DNA of 6,661 bases, taken from the NCBI GenBank assembly GCA_024640925.1, contig JAHEEB010000157.1:1-6661 (forward strand). The letters run 5' to 3'. This document shows, piece by piece, positions 1-5,697 of the stretch; position 1 is the stretch's first letter, and each line of letters begins with the position of its first letter. The DNA is from Bacteroidota bacterium (GTDB lineage Bacteria; Bacteroidota; Bacteroidia; Bacteroidales; UBA10428). Under the pieces are notes generated by a model. The model was given only the letters and a program-made list of their open reading frames with translations, searched no databases and was not told the origin of the DNA. The position numbers and the translations under genes were made by a program.

Positions 1-349
1 CATGAGTAAAGTCCCATATAATAAGTGGTGAGTGACTTTCATCAAGCAACTTAACCGAAAGTGAAATAGGTACTATTTTAAAATTTTCGAACGCATCGCG
101 GCACCATTTAATTGCCTTTGTTTCATTTAATACACCTCTTTTCAAAACTAAAGGCGAATATTTAGTCCTTACAGGAATGCTATGTTCAAACCTGTTTTCA
201 CCTCCTTCTTTAATTGTCTCTGTTTGTATTTCAACACCAGGGCCGGATACCGACTGAAAATAATTATCGTACGATTCGCTCTGACTGTCAGAAAATGAAA
301 ACTCAACAAGAAAGTGAAAAGCTGGAAGTGGATATTCCGAAACGGCCAT
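1..349 (-). CDS. Second tail tube protein of the eCIS (gp19/Pvc1 family), 3' end missing
   Basis: The reading frame opens with ATG at 349 and stays open for 116 codons to the window edge, so the C-terminus is missing. The protein begins MAVSEYPLPAFHFLVEF. It shares its pattern with the neighbouring tube protein (352-810): YPxPxFHFxVE at the N-terminus, VSGPGVEIQTE (residues 34-44) matching VTGLDVQTD, LVLKRG (67-72) matching ITMKRG, and SPLIIWDF (107-114) matching KPIIVWKV. It therefore belongs to the T4 gp19-like/Pvc1-Afp1 tube family, which forms hexameric rings of the inner tube. It has an insertion rich in S, D and Y near residues 18-33 and lacks the long loop seen after residue 80 of the other tube protein. 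Known eCIS carry more than one tube paralogue, one of which joins the tube to the baseplate. By position I infer this role (Pvc5/Afp5-like). The start follows the upstream stop by two bases, which suggests coupled translation. Confidence 0.85.
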   Translation of the reverse strand, partial: MAVSEYPLPAFHFLVEFSFSDSQSESYDNYFQSVSGPGVEIQTETIKEGGENRFEHSIPVRTKYSPLVLKRGVLNETKAIKWCRDAFENFKIVPISLSVKLLDESHSPLIIWDFTH

Positions 350-351
350 AA

Positions 352-810
352 TTAGTCGTTTTGAATAACAACACCTTCGTGGACCAGTTCAATGGATTCA
401 ATAGCTATTTCATTTCCATCGGCTTTCAAATCGGTCGACTGAACCTTTATTGGCCATGCGTTTTTTACTTTCCAAACGATAATTGGCTTGTGTTCTTCGT
501 TGAGCAAACTAATTGTAATGTTGCGTCGATACTTAGAACCAGTGGAATTTCCTTCCTGGAAGAATTTTGTTTCCTTCCACCAATCAAAATATTCGTTGTC
601 GGATTGAAACGTACCACGCTTCATGGTTATGTTGCTGTATTTATGCAGCCCTGGTTGCTTTGTTTTGTGGTATTCAGGACTAGCACCATGACGGTATTCA
701 ATAGGATCTGTTTGAACGTCCAGGCCGGTTACTTCAGTAAATCCGATTAATGTTCCACCCCATTCAACCTGGAAATGAAATTTTGGTATAGGATAATCGC
801 CTTGAGCCAT
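352..810 (-). CDS. Main tail tube protein of the eCIS (gp19/Pvc1/Afp1 family)
   Basis: This is a 152-residue protein, the usual size for eCIS and contractile-phage tube subunits. It starts MAQGDYPIPKFHFQVEWGG, the typical tube-protein opening. VTGLDVQTDPIEYRHG (residues 27-42) and KYSNITMKRGTF (57-68) are the family's most recognisable blocks. NITISLLNEEHKPIIVWKV (97-115) and a C-terminal strand around IAIESIELVHEGV (136-148) complete the beta-barrel pattern. Family knowledge: such subunits stack as hexamers into the rigid tube that is driven through the target membrane when the sheath contracts and that can hold toxin payload. No signal peptide or membrane segment is present, as expected for a particle assembled in the cytoplasm. 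The gene lies 58 bases after the sheath gene with no clear terminator or promoter between, and its stop is two bases before the next tube gene. Being closest to the sheath gene, it is the likelier Pvc1 equivalent. Confidence 0.92.
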   Translation of the reverse strand: MAQGDYPIPKFHFQVEWGGTLIGFTEVTGLDVQTDPIEYRHGASPEYHKTKQPGLHKYSNITMKRGTFQSDNEYFDWWKETKFFQEGNSTGSKYRRNITISLLNEEHKPIIVWKVKNAWPIKVQSTDLKADGNEIAIESIELVHEGVVIQND

Positions 811-868
811 AATTTTATAATTTAATTGGTTTATAAATTGCTATTACTTATTGTATGATTAAAAATTT

Positions 869-2308
869 TCAAGATTCCTGCATTTTATGCGAGAATTTAA
901 GAATGATGAATTCGGCCGGACGAACAACTGCCATACCAATCTCAACATTCATACGACCTTCGAGTATATCAAGGGCAGTCATTGTTTGACCCAAACCTAC
1001 CTTTACAAAAAATGCCTGTTCTGGCACAGCTCCTGCTAAGGCTCCTGCACGCCATTGAAGAATAAGGAAATTTTCTATCATAGCCTTTACCTTTGTCCAG
1101 GTATTAGCATCGTTTGGTTCAAAAACAAACCTCTCAGTACCTTTCTTAATAGACTCTTCGGCGAAATTGAAAAAGCGTCTTACAGGAACGTAGCGCCATT
1201 CATTATCGTTGCCATCGAGAGTACGTGCACCCCATATCAGTGTACCTTTACCAACAAAAGAGCGAATTGCATTAATTGATTTTCCTGAAGTATCAACATT
1301 CAATCCTTCCTGTTCATCGTGTGTAACTCTTCGCGATGGTCTTAACACCTGACGAAGCGCAACATTTGCTGGTGCTTTCCAAACTCCTCTCGAATTATCG
1401 ACGCTGGCATAAATACCCGCTACCAATGGACTAGGTGGCAATTCCATTTCCAGATCCTGAACAGCACTTTTAGTTAATGCATATAATATTGCATTACCAG
1501 AACCTGGAGTACCAGGATCGGGCTTAAAATCGGACATAACTTTCTTTGTGTTTTTGCCATCTACCGTATGATTAACTACTACCGCATCCTCATCATAGTA
1601 ATAATTGAAAGTAGTTTTTACATTCGGATAATAGGCTGCACCATATTTTAAGTTTTCGAGAGGTAAACTTTCGTTACGGAAAGCAGCTGATACATTATAA
1701 ACAGTATCAGTAGAATCGTCTGTAACATCAATAATAGCAAACCTGTCCTGTAATTTTCCACACTGGTCCAGTGCTGTTGTCATAACACTGGCAACTTTAG
1801 CAACACCCTGCGATGCTATTTCAGGAACTACAAATAAGGTAACCTCATCTTCTTTTTCAAGAGTTTCAATGCCGGTTACTAAAAGCGCATCGTCGATAAC
1901 TCCAGCAGCATTTTCAGTTGAATCGATCGAAACAATGTAACATGGGCCACCACCATTGGCATAAAATGCCTGAACAGAATAGTACATATTATGAGGCGAA
2001 GCGCCAGTAATATTGCCTGTTACAATCCTTTCCAATACTTTTGTATTTGGAGCTGCCTGTCCATTTGTTGTTTCATTGATGGTAATAGTAATACTGCTTC
2101 CTTCTTTTTCTGCCTCTCCAAAATAGTTTTTGTATTCAAGAAGTGAAGTAATTCTTGTTGGTTTTAAGGTAAGATCATCTTCTCCTTTTAGTGCTTTTTG
2201 GGTATACCCGATAAAAGCAGGTATCGCAGTTTCAACAGCTGCAATCGAAGGAGGGAAAAGTGGTATTTCTTCCACATACACTCCAGGTGTTTTATAAGTT
2301 TTTGGCAT
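869..2308 (-). CDS. Contractile tail sheath protein of the eCIS
   Basis: The 479-residue product has the characteristic sheath N-terminus, YKTPGVYVEEIPLFPPSIAA followed by VETAIPAFIGYT (near residues 5-36). It also has the conserved sheath C-terminal domain: SINAIRSFVGKGTLIWGART (344-363), a YVPVRRFFNFAEESI segment, VFEPNDANTW (395-404), WRAGALAGAVPEQAF (419-433) and the closing strand RPAEFIILKFSHKM (463-476). In this family the C-terminal domain and the terminal strands interlock neighbouring subunits. The middle (about 60-300) is the variable outer part. The protein polymerises around the inner tube and shortens to drive it outward. The ATG at 2308 lies two bases after the stop of the upstream gene and is followed at once by the conserved N-terminus, so the start is secure. 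Pvc and Afp carry several sheath paralogues. Only one is seen here, as in simpler systems, though others could lie beyond the left edge. Confidence 0.96.
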   Translation of the reverse strand: MPKTYKTPGVYVEEIPLFPPSIAAVETAIPAFIGYTQKALKGEDDLTLKPTRITSLLEYKNYFGEAEKEGSSITITINETTNGQAAPNTKVLERIVTGNITGASPHNMYYSVQAFYANGGGPCYIVSIDSTENAAGVIDDALLVTGIETLEKEDEVTLFVVPEIASQGVAKVASVMTTALDQCGKLQDRFAIIDVTDDSTDTVYNVSAAFRNESLPLENLKYGAAYYPNVKTTFNYYYDEDAVVVNHTVDGKNTKKVMSDFKPDPGTPGSGNAILYALTKSAVQDLEMELPPSPLVAGIYASVDNSRGVWKAPANVALRQVLRPSRRVTHDEQEGLNVDTSGKSINAIRSFVGKGTLIWGARTLDGNDNEWRYVPVRRFFNFAEESIKKGTERFVFEPNDANTWTKVKAMIENFLILQWRAGALAGAVPEQAFFVKVGLGQTMTALDILEGRMNVEIGMAVVRPAEFIILKFSHKMQES

Positions 2309-2310
2309 AG

Positions 2311-3558
2311 CTAAATGTTTTTATATTGTTTATTGAGATAGATTTCTGATATAATATCTTCGATTAGTTCCGGCTCGTCTTTGTTTCGAATCGGATCGAT
2401 ATAGTTTACTTCGGGTGTTGGCCAAATGGTTTCGTTGCCATTATGTTTGTAACCCGAAGTGATTTTATTTAAAGGATAAGGTGTTTCAAGAAGAGTTTCA
2501 CTGCCATCACTGGCAATGAACTTCCAGTGAGTATATCTGTTTCGGAACCGGATAGTATATTGCTTAAATCGAATAAGTGATTCCTTGCTGCCTTCTGATT
2601 CTATATATTCTAAAAAATCCATATTTGAATCACTTACATTAGAAAACATTTCGATTACACCAAATGAGCTGGGATATTTTAATGGATCAATCAGATAAAA
2701 TTCCATATTGCTTTCAGAAGCGGATCGGGTAATTTTCAGTTTATACCTTCCCATTGGAATATGATTAAGGTTTATCCGATAAAAAACTTTTTCATCCGCT
2801 TTGGCTGGAGCAATAAAGGTATCTTGTGGCTGATCTGTATTTGGAATATTGCCCAAATCAACTGGATTATTATTTGTATCGGTCAATACAAACTTTATTG
2901 TTTCTCCCGGATTGGTGTTAACCGACTCAAAAGTAAGCACAGGAGACTGCCAGGGAGTTCTATCCTTAATGGTTAAGTAGCTTGCATCGGCTATATCAAT
3001 TAACATCCAGTTACGGGCATTAAAGCGAGATGATGCATCGGTAATTTTAATTGAATCGTATTTTTTACCACTGTGAAGTACCATATCGCCCCATTGATAT
3101 TTACTCTCTCCAGGAGGCACTTCGGAGTATTCTGGCATAGAGGACGAAAGATAAAGCTGAGAATTACTGATATGGCCTCTATGATTTCCGAAATGGTACA
3201 AATATTTACCATTTCCGGTTATCCGTAAGTTTGTATAATTAGAAAAATAGGCGCTTTTTATTTGAAGGAGAAAAGTTAGTTTTAGATTGTTGGGTATATA
3301 AATAAAACTCGAAAAATCATTCTCAGACAATTTAGATTTTAATGCCCTGCAATAAATGGAAAGTCCATAAGGTTTTTGCCTTGTTATTAATTGAAACTGG
3401 TTAAGTATTTTGGAACATTCTTGTGTAGGAACAAATTCCAAATCATTTAATATGGTATACTGATTTGGCCAAATACTGTTATTTGCCTCATCGATTCCCT
3501 TTAGATAATAATCATGAAGTATATCAATATCAAATAATTTCTTGTAAATCAGATTCAT
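2311..3558 (-). CDS. Unknown 415-residue eCIS-operon protein between cap and sheath genes
   Basis: I do not recognise a named domain. The frame is open from an ATG at 3609, but that start would overlap the upstream cap gene by 47 bases. The ATG at 3558 (MNLIYKKLFDIDILHDYYLK) lies four bases after that gene's stop (TAAAAAGATG), matching the two-base junctions elsewhere in the operon, so I chose it. No signal peptide, lipobox or membrane segment is seen. The middle (about residues 200-290) reads like a beta-sandwich: PVLTFESVNTNPGETIKFVL, then YRINLNHIPMGRYKLKIT. The last third has a dense aromatic and basic stretch, FKQYTIRFRNRYTHWKF (331-347), and an acidic end. Its place between a DUF4255 cap gene and the sheath gene suggests a part of the tail's distal end, such as a cap partner or adaptor. 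That is inference from position only; an accessory surface protein is the alternative. Confidence 0.8.
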   Translation of the reverse strand: MNLIYKKLFDIDILHDYYLKGIDEANNSIWPNQYTILNDLEFVPTQECSKILNQFQLITRQKPYGLSIYCRALKSKLSENDFSSFIYIPNNLKLTFLLQIKSAYFSNYTNLRITGNGKYLYHFGNHRGHISNSQLYLSSSMPEYSEVPPGESKYQWGDMVLHSGKKYDSIKITDASSRFNARNWMLIDIADASYLTIKDRTPWQSPVLTFESVNTNPGETIKFVLTDTNNNPVDLGNIPNTDQPQDTFIAPAKADEKVFYRINLNHIPMGRYKLKITRSASESNMEFYLIDPLKYPSSFGVIEMFSNVSDSNMDFLEYIESEGSKESLIRFKQYTIRFRNRYTHWKFIASDGSETLLETPYPLNKITSGYKHNGNETIWPTPEVNYIDPIRNKDEPELIEDIISEIYLNKQYKNI

Positions 3559-3562
3559 CTTT

Positions 3563-4195
3563 TTAAACTTTTGGATTATCTGAATGTACTTCTGTAATGT
3601 ATTTTCCACCTTTCTTAGTCTGATCAGATTCGATTTCGACTAATCTGGCTTTGTATAAAACAAAAGGCAATTGTCTGCCACCAAGGGCTCCCCATAAATA
3701 GTTCAGTTGCTCAAAAGTGAGACTATATATATCAAGTGTTAATTGTAAATTCGATATAAAATTTTCGTCGAATGAATAGTCAACCGAGTTATTCCCAATA
3801 ATTTCGCTTACCGGCTTGCCCGAAAACGAAAATGATTTGTTAGAATTAAAATACCGAATTACATAAGAAAGCACTTCAAGTGCAATGTTGTAGTTTTTAT
3901 AACATGCACTCATTAATAAATATAAATTAAGGTATATAGGAGGCTCTGTAAAATTTGGATTTGTTTCGGAAACTCTTATAGGAGGCTTATTTTTGAATGT
4001 AGTCTCCTCCTGAATATTAACCATACTGATATAAACTCCTTCTTCAACCTCGGTATTATTTAACAACCCATCAACCACCATTGCAACATTGCCTAAACGC
4101 ACCGGATCGTTTTGCAAGATACTGGTCGAAGACTGGTTAATTATGTAAGAGTTTAGATTTAACCTGATAAACTCTAATGTTTTGAAAATGATCAT
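3563..4195 (-). CDS. DUF4255 (Pvc16 N-terminal family) tail cap / sheath terminator protein
   Basis: The 210-residue protein follows the DUF4255 pattern from end to end. It has an N-terminal helix (IIFKTLEFIRLNLNSYI), PVRLGNVAMVVDG (31-43), the VNIQEE turn (59-64), NKPPI, the strand PPIYLNLYLLMSA (85-97), and a final block with LTFEQLNYLWGALGGRQLPF (159-178) followed by VLYKARLVEI. In Pvc and Afp, Pvc16/Afp16 caps the end of the tube and sheath furthest from the baseplate and sets where assembly stops. The same role is inferred here. Its length is close to that of a lone DUF4255 domain. It is the first gene of the operon; its ATG at 4195 follows an A-rich leader without a Shine-Dalgarno sequence. 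The preceding 54 bases hold a tandem repeat and follow the regulator's terminator, so transcription probably starts there. Confidence 0.93.
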   Translation of the reverse strand: MIIFKTLEFIRLNLNSYIINQSSTSILQNDPVRLGNVAMVVDGLLNNTEVEEGVYISMVNIQEETTFKNKPPIRVSETNPNFTEPPIYLNLYLLMSACYKNYNIALEVLSYVIRYFNSNKSFSFSGKPVSEIIGNNSVDYSFDENFISNLQLTLDIYSLTFEQLNYLWGALGGRQLPFVLYKARLVEIESDQTKKGGKYITEVHSDNPKV

Positions 4196-4213
4196 TTTGT
4201 TTTGGTTGATCTG

Positions 4214-4248
4214 AAAAGTTATATTTCGAGTAAGTTCGACTAATCAAA
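4214..4248 (-). promoter_or_regulatory. Weak candidate promoter for the eCIS operon
   Basis: On the minus strand TAACTTTT (4221 to 4214) matches seven of eight positions of the Bacteroidota -7 element TAnnTTTG. A TTTG (4248 to 4245) lies upstream. The spacing of 23 bases is longer than the usual 19-21, so this is only a candidate. A start site here would leave a very short leader before the ATG at 4195. The argument for some promoter in this gap is the terminator just upstream (4250-4282). Confidence 0.25.
4225..4243. repeat. Tandem 9-bp direct repeat upstream of the eCIS operon, possible operator
   Basis: TTCGAGTAA (4225-4233) and TTCGACTAA (4235-4243) differ at one base and are spaced 10 bp apart, one helical turn. 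They are in the only gap between the regulator's terminator and the first injection-operon gene, inside the spacer of the weak promoter candidate. Two copies on one DNA face are the layout expected for a dimeric regulator such as a LuxR-type protein; that link is inference. TTCGACTAATC also occurs once inside the cap gene at 3635-3645, which may be chance. Confidence 0.4.
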
Positions 4249-4249
4249 T

Positions 4250-4282
4250 AAAAAAGGCAATCCTCATTTATGAGGATTTTTT
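4250..4282 (-). terminator. Intrinsic terminator of the PAS-LuxR regulator gene
   Basis: A perfect 8-bp stem, AATCCTCA (4259-4266) with TGAGGATT (4271-4278) around a four-base loop, begins eight bases after the regulator's stop codon. On the minus strand an A-tract precedes the stem, and GCC then TTTTTT follows it (4255 to 4250). The T-run on the plus side (4277-4282) would also allow termination of plus-strand transcripts. It separates transcription of the regulator from the injection operon 54 bases further on, unless readthrough occurs. Confidence 0.8.
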
Positions 4283-4285
4283 ACA

Positions 4286-4948
4286 TTATTCTATGATATT
4301 TTCCTTTACAGCTTTTTTTATAAGTTCTGCTGTATTTCTTACCTGAAATTTTTGAATTAGATTTTTGCGATGAGATATGACAGTTGTTTCGCTTATGTGC
4401 AATTTATTGGCAATAACCTTAGATGAATCGCCATTCCCCACTAATTTTAATACTTCAATTTCGCGATAAGTAGCAGGGTCAGCCGGTTCAAGTGATCTAT
4501 TGTTGTTCAATTCCTGATATATAAAGCCAATTAGTATATCTGGCATTTCAAAAATATTGCTTTTAAATGCAACTATACTTTTACCATGAATTTTTTGCCA
4601 GGAACCATTCTTATGTTTAATCCGAAATGAAAAATGTTTTATTAATTCATTCGATTGTAAATCCGTGAGTATAGGCCGTTTTCGGATATATGCAATAAAC
4701 TCACTAATAAAATCTTGAATATCTGAAGAGTTAATCACACTTTTTATAAAATATACAATTCCTTTATCAAAATACTCTACCGATTCAAACCCGGTAATAT
4801 TCTTAATGGACAAGTCCATGTAAACACACTTGTCGGTTTGCAAATCGAATATAAACCATGTATTATTAGTGGTTTGATAATAATAATTGAGGAGAGTTTC
4901 GAAGCTGAAAAGCTTGTAATCTTTAAGGATGACTGCAAAATCTTTCAT
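4286..4948 (-). CDS. PAS-like sensor with LuxR-type DNA-binding domain, likely local regulator
   Basis: From the ATG at 4948 the protein has 220 residues. The C-terminus is a clear LuxR/GerE helix-turn-helix (about 161-215): YREIEVLKLVGNGDSSKVIA, then NKLHISETTVISHRKNLIQK with the recognition helix, then the family's closing KFQVRNTAEL. The N-terminal two thirds look like a PAS fold: NNTWFIFDLQTDKCVYMD (about 28-45), NITGFESVEYF, then FSFRIKHKNGSWQKIHGKSI (107-126), close to the PAS_3 pattern. It has no receiver domain, no autoinducer domain and no membrane segment, so it probably senses a small ligand or state in the cytoplasm; the ligand is unknown. The frame could extend to a TTG at 4999, but that adds 17 residues of no recognised homology, so ATG is preferred. 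It reads in the same direction as the eCIS operon and lies 90 bases before it. That placement suggests, without proving, that it controls the operon. Confidence 0.88.
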   Translation of the reverse strand: MKDFAVILKDYKLFSFETLLNYYYQTTNNTWFIFDLQTDKCVYMDLSIKNITGFESVEYFDKGIVYFIKSVINSSDIQDFISEFIAYIRKRPILTDLQSNELIKHFSFRIKHKNGSWQKIHGKSIVAFKSNIFEMPDILIGFIYQELNNNRSLEPADPATYREIEVLKLVGNGDSSKVIANKLHISETTVISHRKNLIQKFQVRNTAELIKKAVKENIIE

Positions 4949-5057
4949 AACAAACAGTTGGTTTGGTTGTGATATCAAGTTTTGCCCTTTTATGATCAAG
5001 GGCTGCTGAAAGATTATCTAACTGAATAAATTGCTGAATATCCAATTAAATAATTGC

Positions 5058-5086
5058 TTAAAATGTGTGGGTTTAACACATTTTAA
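5058..5086. promoter_or_regulatory. Perfect 11-bp inverted repeat in the regulator's leader
   Basis: TTAAAATGTGT (5058-5068) and ACACATTTTAA (5076-5086) are exact reverse complements around the seven-base centre GGGTTTA. The element sits just downstream of the candidate promoter at 5097-5104 and about 110 bases before the regulator's ATG. It could be an operator for a dimeric protein, possibly the regulator itself, or a hairpin in the leader RNA. It lacks a following T-run, so a terminator is unlikely. Confidence 0.55.
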
Positions 5087-5096
5087 TGACTGTTAC

Positions 5097-5104
5097 CAAA
5101 TATA
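5097..5104 (-). promoter_or_regulatory. Candidate Bacteroidota -7 element for the regulator gene
   Basis: Minus-strand TATATTTG (5104 to 5097) matches the Bacteroidota -7 consensus TAnnTTTG at every fixed position. No good TTTG -33 element is seen at the usual distance upstream (about 5123-5130), so a weak or activator-dependent promoter is possible. The expected start near 5090 would put the inverted repeat at 5058-5086 at the very start of the RNA. Confidence 0.4.
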
Positions 5105-5506
5105 GAAATTTAATTATTACAGATCGTTTAACAGTATTTATAATCCTGCTGCTTTTTACCAATTATGTATAATATATGGTCAAACAACGATTAATGTTTA
5201 TTAAATGTAAGAAAATTTATTTTAAGCCAAATTGCAGTCGACAATAGCAATACACTGATTTACTAACTCAGCGTTTTTACCCGACTAAATTAATAGTGAA
5301 GATTTGCAATGATAACGAAATTTGTCTTCTATCGATGATTTTAGTTTAACGATTACATAACTTCTTTTATACATGTAAATACTATACCAGATAACTCAAT
5401 CCCTGTATTTCATATGATAACGGTTAGATTATAATAATATTCTATTTTCGCACTAATTATGTCTGACAAGTTAAACCCTTCTGCTGCTTTGAATACCATA
5501 TGGACA
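5105..5506. other. A+T-rich stretch of about 400 bases with no gene recognised
   Basis: I see no convincing coding frame, tRNA, rRNA or strong hairpin here on either strand. The base composition is very A+T-rich and stops are frequent. The stretch lies between the regulator's promoter region and the repeat cluster beginning at 5507. It may hold upstream regulatory DNA for the regulator, or may be decayed sequence beside the accessory region. Confidence 0.5.
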
Positions 5507-5520
5507 TCGATGTACATCGA
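5507..5520. repeat. Perfect 14-bp palindrome TCGATGTACATCGA
   Basis: The 14 bases are their own reverse complement. ACATCGA occurs at 5504-5510 and again at 5514-5520. The palindrome overlaps the left end of the first dispersed repeat copy (from 5512) and could mark its boundary. At the second copy (6261) only the inner half, GTACATCGAG, is kept, so the palindrome is not part of the shared repeat. Confidence 0.5.
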
Positions 5521-5557
5521 GAGAGCTCAGCTAAGCTAAACCCCGAGCTGCGGGGGC
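5512..5557 (+). repeat. Dispersed palindromic repeat, copy 1
   Basis: The copy runs from GTACATCGAGAGAGCTCAGC to the G-run after CCCCGAGCTGCGG. It matches copy 2 (6261-6306) base for base except at three of the first 45 positions (t/g at 21, c/t at 37, g/a at 43). It contains the short hairpin CCCCG-AGCTG-CGGGG. It is markedly richer in G+C than the DNA around it. Two copies in one short window, both outside genes, suggest a family of intergenic elements in this genome. Confidence 0.8.
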
Positions 5558-5620
5558 GCTGCAAAAAAGTGCGGAAAACAGGAAAAAGCGTAGAAAATTT
5601 GCTTCGCTGAGCTCTCTTCG
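5518..5620. repeat. Long hairpin formed by repeat copy 1 and an inverted partial copy
   Basis: Bases 5601-5620 (GCTTCGCTGAGCTCTCTTCG) are the reverse complement of the repeat core at 5518-5536, with one mismatch and one extra base. The pair would form a stem of about 18 bp closing a 64-base loop that itself holds the CCCCG hairpin. The inverted copy actually matches the core of copy 2 better at the mismatched base (GCGAAGC). This may be a structured mobile-element remnant, a structured RNA or a recombination site; the sequence does not decide. Confidence 0.6.
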
Positions 5621-5633
5621 GTCGGTTCTACGC
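5588..5633. repeat. 8-bp inverted repeat GCGTAGAA / TTCTACGC enclosing the inverted copy
   Basis: GCGTAGAA (5588-5595) pairs with TTCTACGC (5626-5633) across 30 bases that include the inverted repeat core at 5601-5620. This stem and the longer 5518-5620 stem overlap and cannot form together as simple nested hairpins. A further TTCTACG occurs at 5673-5679. The next bases (5634-5700) hold an imperfect palindrome around AAAGCTTT. Confidence 0.5.
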
Positions 5634-5697
5634 ATAAAGCTTTGTGCAAGGCTTCTGCTTGTTATTTGGACATTCTACGGTTAGTTAGGGGCATTGT

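Noticed and set aside
361..750. Plus-strand open frame of 129 codons
   Set aside because: It lies wholly opposite the tube gene, has no family resemblance, and is a cysteine/phenylalanine-rich shadow translation.
811..868. Promoter or terminator between sheath and tube genes
   Set aside because: The 58 A+T-rich bases hold no stable hairpin and no TAnnTTTG element on the minus strand.
1055..1279. Plus-strand open frame of 74 codons
   Set aside because: Antisense to the conserved C-terminal part of the sheath gene; no protein-like features.
2761..2976. Plus-strand open frame of 71 codons
   Set aside because: Antisense shadow inside the 415-residue protein gene, with no supporting start context.
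3000..3212. Minus-strand open frame of 70 codons
   Set aside because: Out-of-frame overlap inside the 415-residue protein gene, whose own frame is longer and fits the operon.
1..4195. Prophage or classical T6SS as the source of the tail genes
   Set aside because: A single full-length sheath with gp19-type tubes and a DUF4255 cap is the eCIS set. Classical T6SS would show TssB/TssC and Hcp, and no head or packaging genes are present. The missing left side keeps a small doubt.
4949..4999. Longer regulator start at TTG 4999
   Set aside because: It adds 17 residues of no recognised homology with a non-ATG start. The ATG at 4948 leads straight into the protein.
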